A stretch of 64,000 nt of DNA from Margaritifera margaritifera (GCA_029931535.1 JAQPZY010001579.1:519001-583000), one strand, 5' to 3'; positions 1 to 10,509 are shown, numbered from the stretch's first letter. The notes: a model not told the origin generated them from the sequence alone. Made by a program: numbers and translations.

Positions 1-1005
1 GTAAAGTAATTATTACACATATACAGCTATGATAACTGAATGCTAAAATTATACTTTAAATGTTCAGGCTTACAAATTATGAATTGTGTTGAATTTTTCA
101 TAGCAAATAGGGTACAACCAGAACAAAATGACGGACTCAAATAAATGGAAGATTGAGTACAAAAATTTTGATTATTTTTATGCTTCCTTATATTTCAGCT
201 CCTGTTTAAGGTCTGCTCAATAAAAACGTGTTCGACTTCTTTTTTCTTCTTCTTATATCATTTGAACGAGAAACATAACCAAACATAATCAACAAAAAGA
301 GCCGATCTATCTAATTATTTGTTTCATCGCGTTTTCCTTTCAAAATTCTATCTAAAATACTTTTGGTATTGAAAATATCAAATCCTGACTTTTTGTTTAT
401 TTCAAAAGGTCACTATTTCAGTTGTTTTATTTGTTGCTAACGAAACATTACCAGCTATATCGACTTCCTGCAAAAACGAAAACGATCCTATTTCCATTCA
501 ATGAGCAAGGTTGAATGTTGACATTATATCGCTGGATTCACCTAACACATAGGTCACAGATAAGCTTCGTTAGAAGAAATTATTTTCAAGTGATATTGGC
601 ATGTCTCCAAATGCGCGCAGGCGCACAATGGTACCTATCGTAAAGCACCAATATTCATGGTATACCTTCGTGGTACAAGTAATATTTAATTTTGTAGTAA
701 ACTAAATAGAATCAGCCAAATAGATAAGAACGTTATTGTAATTTGCTTGTGCAAAAATTTAAAATATCTCTTAACTGTGATCCATAACAAATACTTTTCA
801 AAACGTACCAAAATTATGCTTATGATATAAAGAACATTCCGGAATAATTCCAGTCCAGGACTCTTGTACAATTATACCTAACTCTTTGTTGACCTAAATA
901 ACTATTTCATACTGTATTACTCACATGTCATACACATAAACATAAACAAACACAGAGATATATTCACTTATACACGCACACATACATACATATGTACATA
1001 ACTCA
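1..1005. other. AT-rich intergenic DNA, nothing recognised
   Basis: No coding similarity, RNA gene or clear repeat was recognised in this stretch on either strand. The only open frames are about 60 codons, are AT-biased and have no family resemblance. Confidence 0.6.
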
Positions 1006-1006
1006 G

Positions 1007-1099
<93 letters not shown>
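1006..1099. repeat. (CA)n-(TA)n compound microsatellite, left flank of LTR element
   Basis: An uninterrupted CA run passes into about 70 bp of TA with one interruption. It ends where the 5' LTR begins. The same TA tract resumes directly after the 3' LTR at 7701, so the LTR element was inserted inside this microsatellite. Confidence 0.97.
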
Positions 1100-1103
<4 letters not shown>

Positions 1104-1853
1104 ATGCATGATGTTTATATAATATTATAAATATTTTAGGAAATTATAAATGTTTCTTCACTTTAATATTTGCTTAAATCTTTATGTTTATCAGCAAAAA
1201 AAACATGTTTAACTAGTGTCCTTGAATTAGGTTGTTTTGATCAATATGTTTTCTCAATTTGAAGGTCAAGGTTGAATTTTGTTTACAAGTAAAATTCCAT
1301 TAAGATGACACATGTTCTAGAACATTCTGTCATGTGACCAATCTTTATATATGCCATGTTTGGTGGACATTTATTCAGTTTTGACATTACCATCAGTCTT
1401 GTAAAGAGCTATTACAGTTGTGAAAATTCATTCCAAATTCTAAGAGAGGAATTATTTTAAATATTCATTGGATTATAACAGTGCTCATAAACTTTTGGAT
1501 TTTGGATTTTTAATTGATGATTTTGGAATTTATGTGAACTTATTCAGAGATTTTGGAATACTTCATTTTGACATCAGCACATCAAGATTTCTAGTACATC
1601 AGGACTTTGGAGACCATTAGCACATCATAACATTCAAGGACACAGCCGTGAATTCGGAACATTCTATATTTAGGACTTGTGATTAGAACAATCATTCTTA
1701 TTGGATTATTAGGATTTCAAAACACATTACTGTAAGTGACTTTTTGATTTTTCATTTTAATTATCTAGTAATAAATTGCTTGTTGATTTTTACTTGATTT
1801 GTTGGTTTCACTTTCTTTCTGTTACATTTTTCTTAGACCATAGAGTCGTAACA
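1100..1853 (+). repeat. 5' LTR (754 bp)
   Basis: It is a direct repeat of 6947-7700 with the same length and TG...CA ends within short inverted repeats (TGTTA/TAACA). By eye the two copies differ at four places: near the start (GCATG versus GTATG), two in the next 60 bp, and CATAGAG versus CATAAAG near the end. It carries a TATA-like motif (1346-1352) and AATAAA (1770-1775), giving a plausible U3-R-U5 layout. Confidence 0.97.
1346..1352 (+). promoter_or_regulatory. Putative TATA box of the LTR promoter
   Basis: TATATAT follows a CCAAT sequence (1338-1342) inside the LTR, about 250 bp from its start. Transcription would begin near 1375-1385, defining the start of R. The 3' LTR has the same motif at 7193-7199. 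The CCAAT is unusually close to the TATA, so only the TATA is proposed as functional. Confidence 0.5.
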
Positions 1854-1858
1854 GAAAT

Positions 1859-1876
1859 TGGGGGCTCCTCCGGGAT
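1859..1876 (+). other. Primer binding site, tRNA-Pro type
   Basis: TGGGGGCTCCTCCGGGAT begins five bases after the 5' LTR. It is complementary to the 3' end of an animal tRNA-Pro with what appears to be one mismatch (C at position 10 where the common site has G). The same tRNA primes murine leukaemia-type retroviruses. Minus-strand DNA synthesis would start here. Confidence 0.8.
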
Positions 1877-2014
1877 TGAATTTCTTTAAAGCATATTAGA
1901 GATATTAAATTTATCTTTGAAATTCATATTGATTTTGTCTCTGAATTTTTTTTGTCTTTGGCAAAGATTTTTAAATAGAGAAATTTTTTTGTGTGAAACC
2001 AACAAGCATTTACA

Positions 2015-2434
2015 ATGGCATCTAATGTTCAGAATTTCATTTCAAAACCTACCCAGGATGGGTTAGAGTGCATGAGAAAGGATGAGTTGCTCGAGCTTGC
2101 CAGAAAATACAATCTATCTGAGGCAAAAGTATCATTGACAAAACAGGAAATAAAGATTATTTTGATTCAGTATTTAGTAGGAAAGGGAATTTTTGAAAAT
2201 AGTGCTTTAAGTTTGAAGAGAAAGCCTGTATCTGGTTCTGACAGGAAATTGAAGGGAATTAGAGTTAAAGAACCAGATGGATTTAGAATTGGCAAAGCTT
2301 CAGATTCAGAGAGAGAGAGAAAAAGAAGAGAGGCAGATGGAGAGAGAAAAAGAAGAGAGGCAGATGGAGAGAGAGAAAGAAGAGAGGCAAATGCAGATGG
2401 AGAGAGAGAAAGAAGAGAGGCAAATGCAGATTGA
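2015..2434 (+). pseudogene. gag: gag, N-terminal part (broken)
   Basis: It opens with an ATG in good context (A at -3, G at +4) and encodes about 139 residues. Residues 15-55 resemble a SAP-like helical segment (MRKDELLELARKYNLS...), the same layout as the N terminus of Gmr1-type Gags. The C-terminal 40 residues are a charged Arg/Glu repeat encoded by an imperfect 24-30-bp tandem repeat rich in GAGAGA. The frame ends at TGA 2432-2434 inside this repeat, while downstream Gag sequence continues in another frame. A copy-number change in the GA run is the likely cause. This part would normally be joined to the capsid part at 2491-3183. Confidence 0.85.
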
Positions 2435-2490
2435 GAGAGAGAGAGAAAGAAGATAGACAAATACAAATGCAGATGCAGATGCAAAGATAA

Positions 2491-3183
2491 GAAAGGGAAA
2501 TGCAATTTAAGTTAAGAGAATTAGAACTGGCAAACAGAGCACACTCCACTCCTTTAAACACAAGTCCAGGTTTTGATGTTACTAGATATATTAAGTTAGT
2601 ACCCCCTTTTCAGGAAAAAGAAGTAGATAAATACTTTCTTCATTTCGAGAAAATTGCTGAAAACTTGAAATGGCCCAGAGAGCATTGGACTTTGTTATTA
2701 CAAAGTGTACTAATTGGCAAAGCTCGTGAAGTCTACATTTCACTGTCAGTACAACAAAGCACTGATTATGATGTGGTTAAGGAGTACATCTTGAAAGCTT
2801 ATGAGTTGGTACCAGAGGCATATCGACAAAGGTTTAAGAATTGTAGAAAAGAAACTGGACAAACTCATGTCGAATTTGCAAGGGATAAAGAACAACTATT
2901 TGATAGGTGGTGCTCAGCCAAGAAAGTTGATCAAGTTTATGATAACCTCAGACAGCTCGTATTAATTGAAGAGTTCAAGAGGTGCATCCATAGTGATGTT
3001 AAAACCTATCTTGACGAGCAGAATGTGGAAACTTTGGAAAATGCTGCTCGTATGGCTGATGATTATTCCTTGACTCACAAAATTTCATTTGGCAATAAGT
3101 CGTCCTCTCAGCAGTTTTCTGGTAAAAAAACCATTTCAATCTCATTCGAGTACTTCCAAATTTCACAACAGCACAACTGTTAG
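2491..3183 (+). pseudogene. gag: gag, capsid part with SCAN-like domain (broken)
   Basis: It is open from just after an in-frame TAA (2488-2490), with first ATG at 2500 and 227 codons. Residues 25-105 look like the N-terminal half of a retroelement capsid. Residues 107-189 (about 2818-3066: YRQRF near the start, then a Phe/Asp-rich helix, a central LVLIEEF segment and an ENAARMADDY end) match the helical pattern of the vertebrate SCAN domain. It is published that the SCAN domain derives from the capsid of Gmr1-like elements. True Gag sequence leaves this frame at an A7 run (3124-3130); the last 18 or so residues of the frame are out-of-frame read-through. The TAA and the 5' frame change are lesions of this copy. 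Confidence 0.85.
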
Positions 3184-6100
3184 GAATCAAACATCTGATA
3201 AGACTGATCAGAAATCCTTATCTCTTCCTACGTGCACTTATTGTAAAACGAAAGGGCACGTTATTTCTGATTGCTTCAAGTTGAAAAATAAGCAACAGAG
3301 AAAAGACAGAGCTTTTCCAAATGCTCTTATTTCTACGAGGTCAAGGTCACGGTCTTGTATTGAAAGCAATACATTTGCTGGGTCAAACAAACCCCAGTCT
3401 GATTCTATTTTCGAGGCTTATGAACCATTCATGTCAGAAGGTTCTATATCACTTATTGGTGATTCTGCCAAACCTATCCCAATTAAAATATTAAGGGACA
3501 CTGGAGCTTCTCAGAGTCTTTTATTATCAGGTACTTTGCCTTTGTCTGAGGAGTCTTCTTCAAGTGAAAGTGTTCTTGTTCAGGGAGTAGAGTGCGGCTT
3601 TGTAAATGTTCCTCTCCATTGTGTAAATTTGGCATCAGACTTAGTTTCTGGACCTGTGACTGTTGGGGCAGTGACTTCTTTACCCATAGAGGGTGTTCAT
3701 TTATTACTAGGCAATGACCTAGCTGGAGATAAGGTTGTGGTTAATCCACTTGTAACTGACAAGCCTTGTTTGGATCAGAAAGTTGATCCTGTCGAAACTG
3801 AAATCCCTGATTTGTACCCTGCTTGTACAGTTACTAGAGCTATGGCAAAAAGAGCTCTTGAGAGTGATGTTGATCAGGATATTATTCCTTTAGCTGACAC
3901 ATGTATTGGTCAATCTTTTGATGAGGTCACTTTTTCCTCAGGTATTGATCAATCAAATGGTATTGATCACAGTGATCCTCTTTTGGCAACTCATTCTCTT
4001 TGTTCTAATCAGGATGACAAACGACAATCCCTTGTCGTTGAACAGGAGCAAGATCCCGAGATATCTTGTTTGTTTCAGAGGGCTATTAGTGAAACTGAAG
4101 CCACACAAGTTCCAGTGTGTTACTTTGTGAAAAATGGGGTCCTTATGAGGAAATGGAGACCACCTGATGTACCCGCTGGTGACGACTGGTCAGTGAGCTA
4201 TCAAATTGTTTTTCCTAAGTCATATCGACAGGAAATTCTTAATTTAGCCCATGAAACTCCTTTGGCTGGTCATTTAGGAGTCCGTAAGACTTATCACAAG
4301 ATCTTGAATCATTTTTATTGGCCGAAACTCAAAAGTGATGTTTCTAAATACTGCAGATCTTGTCACACTTGTCAAATGGTAGGAAAACCCAATCAGAAGA
4401 TACCTAAGGCTCATCTACAACCTATTCCTGCATTTGATGAACCATTTAGTAGAATAATGGTAGATTGTGTTGGTCCTTTACCTAAAACCAAGTCAGGCAA
4501 CCAATACTTGTTGACCATCATGTGTGCATCTACAAGATTTCCAGAGGCAATTCCTCTGAGAAATATAAAAACTAAAACTATTGTGAAAGCTTTGGTGAAG
4601 TTTTTTACACTTGTTGGCCTTCCCAAATCTGTCCAGTCAGATCAAGGGTCAAATTTTATGTCTGGAATTTTCCAACAAGTTATGCATGAATTAGGCATCC
4701 AACAGTTTAAATCTTCTGCCTATCACCCTGAAAGTCAAGGTGCTTTGGAAAGATTTCATCAAACTTTGAAGAATATGATTCGATCATATTGCTTTGATAC
4801 AGAAAAGGATTGGGATGAGGGTGTTCATTTGTTGTTGTTTGCTGTTAGGGAATCAGTTCAAGAGTCGTTGGGTTTTAGTCCCTTTGAACTAGTTTTTGGT
4901 CATACTGTCCGTGGACTATTGAAATTATTGAAAGAGAAACTTCTTTCAAATGAAGATTCAAAGATTAATCTTCTTGATTATGTTTCTGATTTCAAATACA
5001 AGTTGTCAAAGGCCTGTGAAGTAGCAAGAACTAATCTTCACAATACCCAGTCAAAAATGAAATTAAGGTATGACAGAAATTCACAGGAAAGGAGTTTTAA
5101 ACCTGGTGACAAAGTTCTGGCTCTCTTTCCCATACCTCAGAATCCTCTTCAGGCTAAATTTTATGGTCCTTATACCGTTGAAAAGAAAGTAAATGACTTA
5201 AATTATATCATTAACACTCCTGGGAGACGGAAACAGAAACAACTTTGTCATATAAATATGTTAAAGGAATATTTTGACAGAGATAGCTCAGCTAATTGTT
5301 CTGTTAATTTAGTTGTACCTGTCCCACACAGTGAAGATATCAACGATGGAATACGATCAGACTATAGTGACTCTGGTATAACCAATCTTCGGAATTCAGA
5401 AATATTGAACAACCTAGACCAGAAACTTTCACATCTACAACAACAGGAAAGAAATGAACTAAAACAGCTATTACATGACTATGAGCACTTGTTTCCTGAT
5501 GTTCCAACACGAACAAGTAAAATTTATCATGACGTTGACATTGTAGATTCTGCGCCTGTGAAACAGCATCCTTATAGGATGAATCCTCTCAAACAGAACT
5601 ATCTGAAGAAAGAAATTCAGTATTTACTGGAGAATGATTTCATAGAACCAAGTAAAAGTAACTGGAGTTCACCATGTATTCTTGTTTCCAAGCCAGATAA
5701 TACATTCCGTATGTGTACTGACTATAGAAAAGTCAACAGTGTCACCAAAACTGATTCATTTCCAATCCCAAGAATGGACGATTGCATTGATAAAATTGGA
5801 AATGCGGAATATGTCACCAAGTTTGACCTTTTAAAAGGATTCTGGCAAATTCCACTGACGGAAAGGGCAAAAGAAATTTCAGCATTTGCAACTCCAGATG
5901 GACTTTATCAATATAAGGTCATGCCGTTTGGAATGAAAAATTCGCCTGCAACGTTTCAACGTCTGATGAACATAATAACATTTGGTCTTGATAATTGTGA
6001 CGCTTATATCGATGACGTCATTATCTACAACAACACCTGGGAAGATCATTTGGAAACCATTCGAAAATTCTTTGATCGACTCAGCGATGCGAATCTGACA

Positions 6101-6808
6101 ATTAATTTGAGCAAAAGTGAGTTTTGCCATGCTTGTGTCACATTTTTAGGACATATTGTGGGACAAGGTCAAGTTAAACCTATAGAAGCTAAGGTCAAAG
6201 CTATCTCTGAATTTCAAGTTCCAATTTGTAAAAAGCAACTGATGCGATTTCTAGGTATGGCTGGATATTATCGGAAATTTTGTTCCAATTTTTCCAAAAT
6301 TGCTGAACCTTTGACAAGTTTATTGAGTAAGAAAACCAAATTTCATTGGTCTGACAAGTGTCAGGAATCTTTTGACAAGTTAAAGGCCATGCTTAAGAAT
6401 GCACGAGTTCTTTCTGCACCAAATTTCAGCCAATCATTTAAATTATCTGTTGATGCAAGTGATGTAGGGGTTGGTGGAGTATTGATTCAGGAAGACGAAA
6501 GTGGTGTGGATCACCCTGTGTGTTATTTTTCTAAAAAACTAAACAAGCACCAGAAAAATTATTCCACAATTGAGAAGGAATGTTTGGCTTTGATATTGGC
6601 TTTACAGCATTTTGAAGTGTATGTCACCTCAGCTCTTTCTCCAATTATTGTGTACAGTGATCACAATCCCCTTACTTTCATCAACAAAATGAAAGATAAA
6701 AATCGGAGATTGTTGAGATGGAGTTTGATATTGCAGGAATATAACATTGACATTAGACACATCAGGGGAAAAGACAATGTGATTGCAGATTCACTCTCAC
6801 GTGCATAG
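3089..6808 (+). CDS. pol: Pol polyprotein: nucleocapsid knuckle, protease, integrase, RT, RNase H
   Basis: The 1239-codon frame is numbered from the first ATG, which lies inside gag and is not a natural start; entry is via the gag frame near the A7 run. In order: CCHC knuckle (C49-X2-C52-X4-H-X4-C62); aspartic protease DTGA at 137-140; integrase HHCC zinc site (H388, H395, C425, C428), catalytic D459, D518 and E554 (35 residues between the last two), and a GPY/F-type tail at 690-730; reverse transcriptase about 820-1010 with palm D913 and YIDD 973-976; RNase H about 1110-1239 with D1122, E1162/E1164, D1191, D1234. All catalytic residues are present and there is no internal stop. The integrase-before-RT order is the Gmr1 signature. 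The frame ends at TAG 6806-6808, 138 bp before the 3' LTR. Confidence 0.95.
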   Translation: MAISRPLSSFLVKKPFQSHSSTSKFHNSTTVRNQTSDKTDQKSLSLPTCTYCKTKGHVISDCFKLKNKQQRKDRAFPNALISTRSRSRSCIESNTFAGSNKPQSDSIFEAYEPFMSEGSISLIGDSAKPIPIKILRDTGASQSLLLSGTLPLSEESSSSESVLVQGVECGFVNVPLHCVNLASDLVSGPVTVGAVTSLPIEGVHLLLGNDLAGDKVVVNPLVTDKPCLDQKVDPVETEIPDLYPACTVTRAMAKRALESDVDQDIIPLADTCIGQSFDEVTFSSGIDQSNGIDHSDPLLATHSLCSNQDDKRQSLVVEQEQDPEISCLFQRAISETEATQVPVCYFVKNGVLMRKWRPPDVPAGDDWSVSYQIVFPKSYRQEILNLAHETPLAGHLGVRKTYHKILNHFYWPKLKSDVSKYCRSCHTCQMVGKPNQKIPKAHLQPIPAFDEPFSRIMVDCVGPLPKTKSGNQYLLTIMCASTRFPEAIPLRNIKTKTIVKALVKFFTLVGLPKSVQSDQGSNFMSGIFQQVMHELGIQQFKSSAYHPESQGALERFHQTLKNMIRSYCFDTEKDWDEGVHLLLFAVRESVQESLGFSPFELVFGHTVRGLLKLLKEKLLSNEDSKINLLDYVSDFKYKLSKACEVARTNLHNTQSKMKLRYDRNSQERSFKPGDKVLALFPIPQNPLQAKFYGPYTVEKKVNDLNYIINTPGRRKQKQLCHINMLKEYFDRDSSANCSVNLVVPVPHSEDINDGIRSDYSDSGITNLRNSEILNNLDQKLSHLQQQERNELKQLLHDYEHLFPDVPTRTSKIYHDVDIVDSAPVKQHPYRMNPLKQNYLKKEIQYLLENDFIEPSKSNWSSPCILVSKPDNTFRMCTDYRKVNSVTKTDSFPIPRMDDCIDKIGNAEYVTKFDLLKGFWQIPLTERAKEISAFATPDGLYQYKVMPFGMKNSPATFQRLMNIITFGLDNCDAYIDDVIIYNNTWEDHLETIRKFFDRLSDANLTINLSKSEFCHACVTFLGHIVGQGQVKPIEAKVKAISEFQVPICKKQLMRFLGMAGYYRKFCSNFSKIAEPLTSLLSKKTKFHWSDKCQESFDKLKAMLKNARVLSAPNFSQSFKLSVDASDVGVGGVLIQEDESGVDHPVCYFSKKLNKHQKNYSTIEKECLALILALQHFEVYVTSALSPIIVYSDHNPLTFINKMKDKNRRLLRWSLILQEYNIDIRHIRGKDNVIADSLSRA

Positions 6809-6937
6809 AAATGTAATATTGCTTGATGTAATTAAGTCCAGTATCATAAAACATGTTCTTATGTATTTTTGGTTATTGTAGTATTAGATGTATATTCAAA
6901 AGAAAGCTTTATTATATAAATCTTTCTTTTTCTTTAT

Positions 6938-6946
6938 GAGGGGAGG
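6938..6946 (+). other. Polypurine tract
   Basis: GAGGGGAGG directly precedes the 3' LTR, the place where plus-strand DNA synthesis is primed in LTR elements. Confidence 0.85.
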
Positions 6947-7696
6947 TGTTATGTATGATGTTTATATAATATTATAAATATTTTAGGAAATTATAAATTT
7001 TTCTTCACTTTAATATTTGCTGAAATCTTTATGTTTATCAGCAAAAAAAACATGTTTAACTAGTGTCCTTGAATTAGGTTGTTTTGATCAATATGTTTTC
7101 TCAATTTGAAGGTCAAGGTTGAATTTTGTTTACAAGTAAAATTCCATTAAGATGACACATGTTCTAGAACATTCTGTCATGTGACCAATCTTTATATATG
7201 CCATGTTTGGTGGACATTTATTCAGTTTTGACATTACCATCAGTCTTGTAAAGAGCTATTACAGTTGTGAAAATTCATTCCAAATTCTAAGAGAGGAATT
7301 ATTTTAAATATTCATTGGATTATAACAGTGCTCATAAACTTTTGGATTTTGGATTTTTAATTGATGATTTTGGAATTTATGTGAACTTATTCAGAGATTT
7401 TGGAATACTTCATTTTGACATCAGCACATCAAGATTTCTAGTACATCAGGACTTTGGAGACCATTAGCACATCATAACATTCAAGGACACAGCCGTGAAT
7501 TCGGAACATTCTATATTTAGGACTTGTGATTAGAACAATCATTCTTATTGGATTATTAGGATTTCAAAACACATTACTGTAAGTGACTTTTTGATTTTTC
7601 ATTTTAATTATCTAGTAATAAATTGCTTGTTGATTTTTACTTGATTTGTTGGTTTCACTTTCTTTCTGTTACATTTTTCTTAGACCATAAAGTCGT

Positions 7697-7700
<4 letters not shown>
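6947..7700 (+). repeat. 3' LTR (754 bp)
   Basis: It is a direct repeat of 1100-1853, about 99.5 percent identical by eye. It carries the TATA-like motif at 7193-7199 and AATAAA at 7617-7622, and is followed at once by the TA microsatellite. Confidence 0.97.
7617..7622 (+). terminator. AATAAA poly(A) signal of the LTR element
   Basis: AATAAA lies about 80 bp before the LTR end and is followed by T-rich DNA. It would end the genomic transcript near 7640 and define the R/U5 border. Confidence 0.5.

Positions 7701-7764
<64 letters not shown>
7701..7764. repeat. (TA)n microsatellite, right flank of LTR element
   Basis: About 64 bp of pure TA, the continuation of the tract interrupted at 1099. 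Confidence 0.97.
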
Positions 7765-7767
<3 letters not shown>

Positions 7768-7919
7768 CTTAAACAAACTTGACATGATTTTCGTCAAATA
7801 AAAGTATTGTTTGAAAATTGTGCATATCGCGCCCTATTGGCTTGAATTGTGATGCAAAATGACAAGCAAGTTACACCATCAGAACCTCCATGAATCACAA
7901 CGGCAATAAAAAGGTCAAT

Positions 7920-10131
7920 ACGCAAACGTAAGAGAGCTTGAGAGCCTATCGAAAAACCAAGCAATCTAACCTACCATCTCATTGGACTAAATTTCGTTCA
8001 TTGCGGAACAAAACAATCTCTATGATTCGAGAAGCAAAAGCAGCCACATGCTGATAAATTAGCACAGAAGCTGAAATCATGCACTACATCATCCAAAATT
8101 TGGTGGTCAGCCCTTAAGGTCTTCTTCAACCCTCGCGATATACACTTTATTCCACATCTTCAACATAACGGTTCGATGATCACTGATGAAGCTGACATAG
8201 CTGAATTACTTAACAAATTTTTAGAGCAAACTGTACCAGATGAAAAAAAAATGTTAACCTTTATAGATATAACTTTATATACAGACGTAAGTTTAAGTTC
8301 TATATTACTAACGCCTGACGAAGTACATAATATTTTCAAAGCCTTCCTCTTGGTAAGGCTTCTAGTCCAGATGGTCTAAGTAAGCGCATTCTGCGTGAGC
8401 TGGCTAATGAACTCTCACATCCACTTTGTTCACTTTTGAACCGATCTCTTAGAGAATCAGCCTTTCCAGAATCTTGGAAAGAAGCGAACGTGTGTCCAAT
8501 TTTAAAGAAGGGCGACCCTTCCAACGTACCTAATTACAGACCAATATCGCTTCTCAATACTGTTAGCAAAGTTTTTGAAAGACTGGCTTTTAAACACATA
8601 TTTAATTACTTCCGTGAAAAAAACATTCTTACACCTTTCCTGTCTAGCTTTATTTCGGGTGATTCCACAGTTAATCAATTAACATACCTCTATGATATGT
8701 TCTGTAAAGCAATAGATTCCGGTAAGGAAATCAGAGTTGTGTTTTGCGACATAAGTAAAGCTTTTGACCGAGTGTGGCATGAAGGACTCATTCGTAACTT
8801 TAAATCAACTGGTATGACAGGAAGCCTTATCAAATGGTTTTCCTGCTATCTACAAAGCAGACGACAAAGAGTGATACTTCCGAACGTGTTTTAAGAGTGT
8901 AGGTGTATTAAAGCTGGTGAACCCCAAGGATCCGTTTTATGTCCCTTTTTTTTCTTGACATACATAAATGATATTATATGTGATATACACTCCAACAGAA
9001 GTTTATTTGCAGATGACATAAGTTTCTTTCCAATCGTAAAAAATCCCGTCTTAACAGCTCATAACCTCAGATCTGACTTGGAAAAAATGTCTCAGTGGAC
9101 AAATAATTGACTTGTATCTTTCAACCCTTCTATAACTGAATCCCTGAAAATTTCTAGAAAAATTAATAAACCCTTCTATCCACCCCTATATATGCTCAGC
9201 CATAGAATTAAGGAAGTTGATGCGCACAAACATCTTGGAGTTTTTCTCTCGAATGACTGCTCATGGCACAAACAAATAGACTATATAAAGGAAAATGCAT
9301 GGTCAAGAATTAATGTAATGCGTAATCTCAAATTCCAACTTGACAGAAAATCTTTAGAAATTATATTTACATCTTTTATAGGACCTATTCTGGAATATAG
9401 TAATGTGGTTTGAGACAACTGCATATTACTCAAGAAAAGAGAACTCGACAAAATACAAAATGAGACAGCCAGAATTGTGACTGGTGCGACAAAATTATTA
9501 TACATCGAGAAATAGGATGGGAAAGTCTTGAATCAAGACGACAAAACACAAACTTACACTCTTGTATAAAATGACAAATGGTTCAAGCCCTCCCTCTCAC
9601 ATCTCTGACTCCACCAACCGTTAGTAATATTAGTCGCCATAACTTACGTAATGTAAACAATGTCCAGTTAGTACAAGCTAGAACAAGTCTTTATTATAAC
9701 TCGTTTCTTACTTCGGTCATTCGAGAATGGAATACATTATCTATTGAGACTCATCAAATTGACTCATGAACAACTTCAAAAGCACATTAAATAATCGCAA
9801 TACTCATGTTCACAGACATTTTTTTTTTTTTGGGGGGGGGGGGTAGAAGGAAATTTCAAATTCTTCATGATCGACTTAGAACAAATTGCAGTTCACTTAA
9901 TCGACATTTATTTACACCTCTTTGCATATGTGGATCTGTAGAAAGTACATATTTCTTTTTTCTTGCGTTTTTACCAAGAAAAGCGCATTGAACTGTTTCA
10001 ATCTCTCGTACCATGGTAATTTAACATTAAATACCTTCTTATATTGTGATACAACGCTTCCGTATGAAGTAAACATTAGTATTTTCGATGCCGTTCATAA
10101 ATTTATTGAAAAGTCAAAAAGATTTACTTAA
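7920..10131 (+). mobile_element. 5'-truncated non-LTR retrotransposon (LINE) ORF2 remnant
   Basis: Fragments of one polymerase are spread over three frames. The RT-upstream linker (around 7950-8330) is followed by RT blocks at 8436-8894 (YRPISLLNTVSKVFE, then FCDISKAFDRVWHEGL), PQGSV at 8922-8936, the catalytic FADD at 9006-9017, and thumb/C-terminal sequence to the stop near 10131, including a degraded Cys motif (CICGS). The arrangement is that of the Jockey/CR1/I group; the exact clade cannot be set by eye. The apurinic endonuclease is missing, so the insertion is 5' truncated. There are at least six frameshifts or stops, including one just before FADD and a T13G12 run near 9830. It is dead. 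Confidence 0.88.
9819..9843. repeat. T13-G12 homopolymer junction
   Basis: Thirteen T then twelve G interrupt the LINE coding sequence. The insertion breaks the frame and may be a slippage or assembly product. Confidence 0.9.
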
Positions 10132-10509
10132 GTGCACATATTACTATTACTAACATGCATGTACTTCTGCGGGTCATGAACAGTTGTAAACAGTCATTTC
10201 CCCTATTTTTCCAAATGATTCGCTATCCCGTCCGCAACGACTCGCTGTAGAAGGAAGTACTGTTCACTTTTAATCTTGCTGTTTGTTCCTTTTCCTTTAC
10301 ACCCTATTTTCTCAACTTTCTACAAAATGTTTGACACATTTTAATTAAAAAAATTTCCTTTAAACTGCTTTCTCTTTTATTATCCTTGTCTCTCACATAC
10401 TTTCTCGTTGTTCATCCTCTTGCTTCGTGTATATTGGCTAAATGCTAGTGTTTAACCAAGAGATTCTTCACTTTGGCTGATCAATAATTTTAATTTGTTG
10501 TCATTAAGC
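10132..10509 (+). other. Probable LINE 3' untranslated region
   Basis: T/C-rich non-coding sequence follows the LINE stop and reaches a second partial copy of the same LINE at 10510. No poly(A) tail or simple-repeat tail marks its end, so the boundary is uncertain. Confidence 0.4.

Larger units (their letters stand above)
1100..7700 (+). mobile_element. Full-length Ty3/gypsy LTR retrotransposon, Gmr1-like
   Basis: This is a complete 6.6-kb element: two 754-bp LTRs starting TGTTA and ending TAACA, a primer binding site 5 nt after the 5' LTR, gag, pol, and a purine tract abutting the 3' LTR. There is no env frame. In pol the integrase lies before the reverse transcriptase and RNase H. That is the order of Ty1/copia, but the RT, RNase H and GPY/F-type integrase tail are Ty3/gypsy-like; the combination defines the Gmr1 group of animals. 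The LTRs differ at about four sites, implying recent insertion. Flanks are TA repeat; a 4-bp duplication ATAT fits (1096-1099 and 7701-7704) but cannot be proved there. Gag carries a stop and frame changes, so this copy is probably not autonomous unless those are sequencing errors. Confidence 0.95.

Noticed and set aside
1338..1342. CCAAT box of the LTR promoter
   Set aside because: It lies four bases from the TATA motif, too close for the usual arrangement.
2167..2561. Two minus-strand frames rich in Leu, Ser and Phe
   Set aside because: They are antisense shadows of the Arg/Glu repeat in gag.
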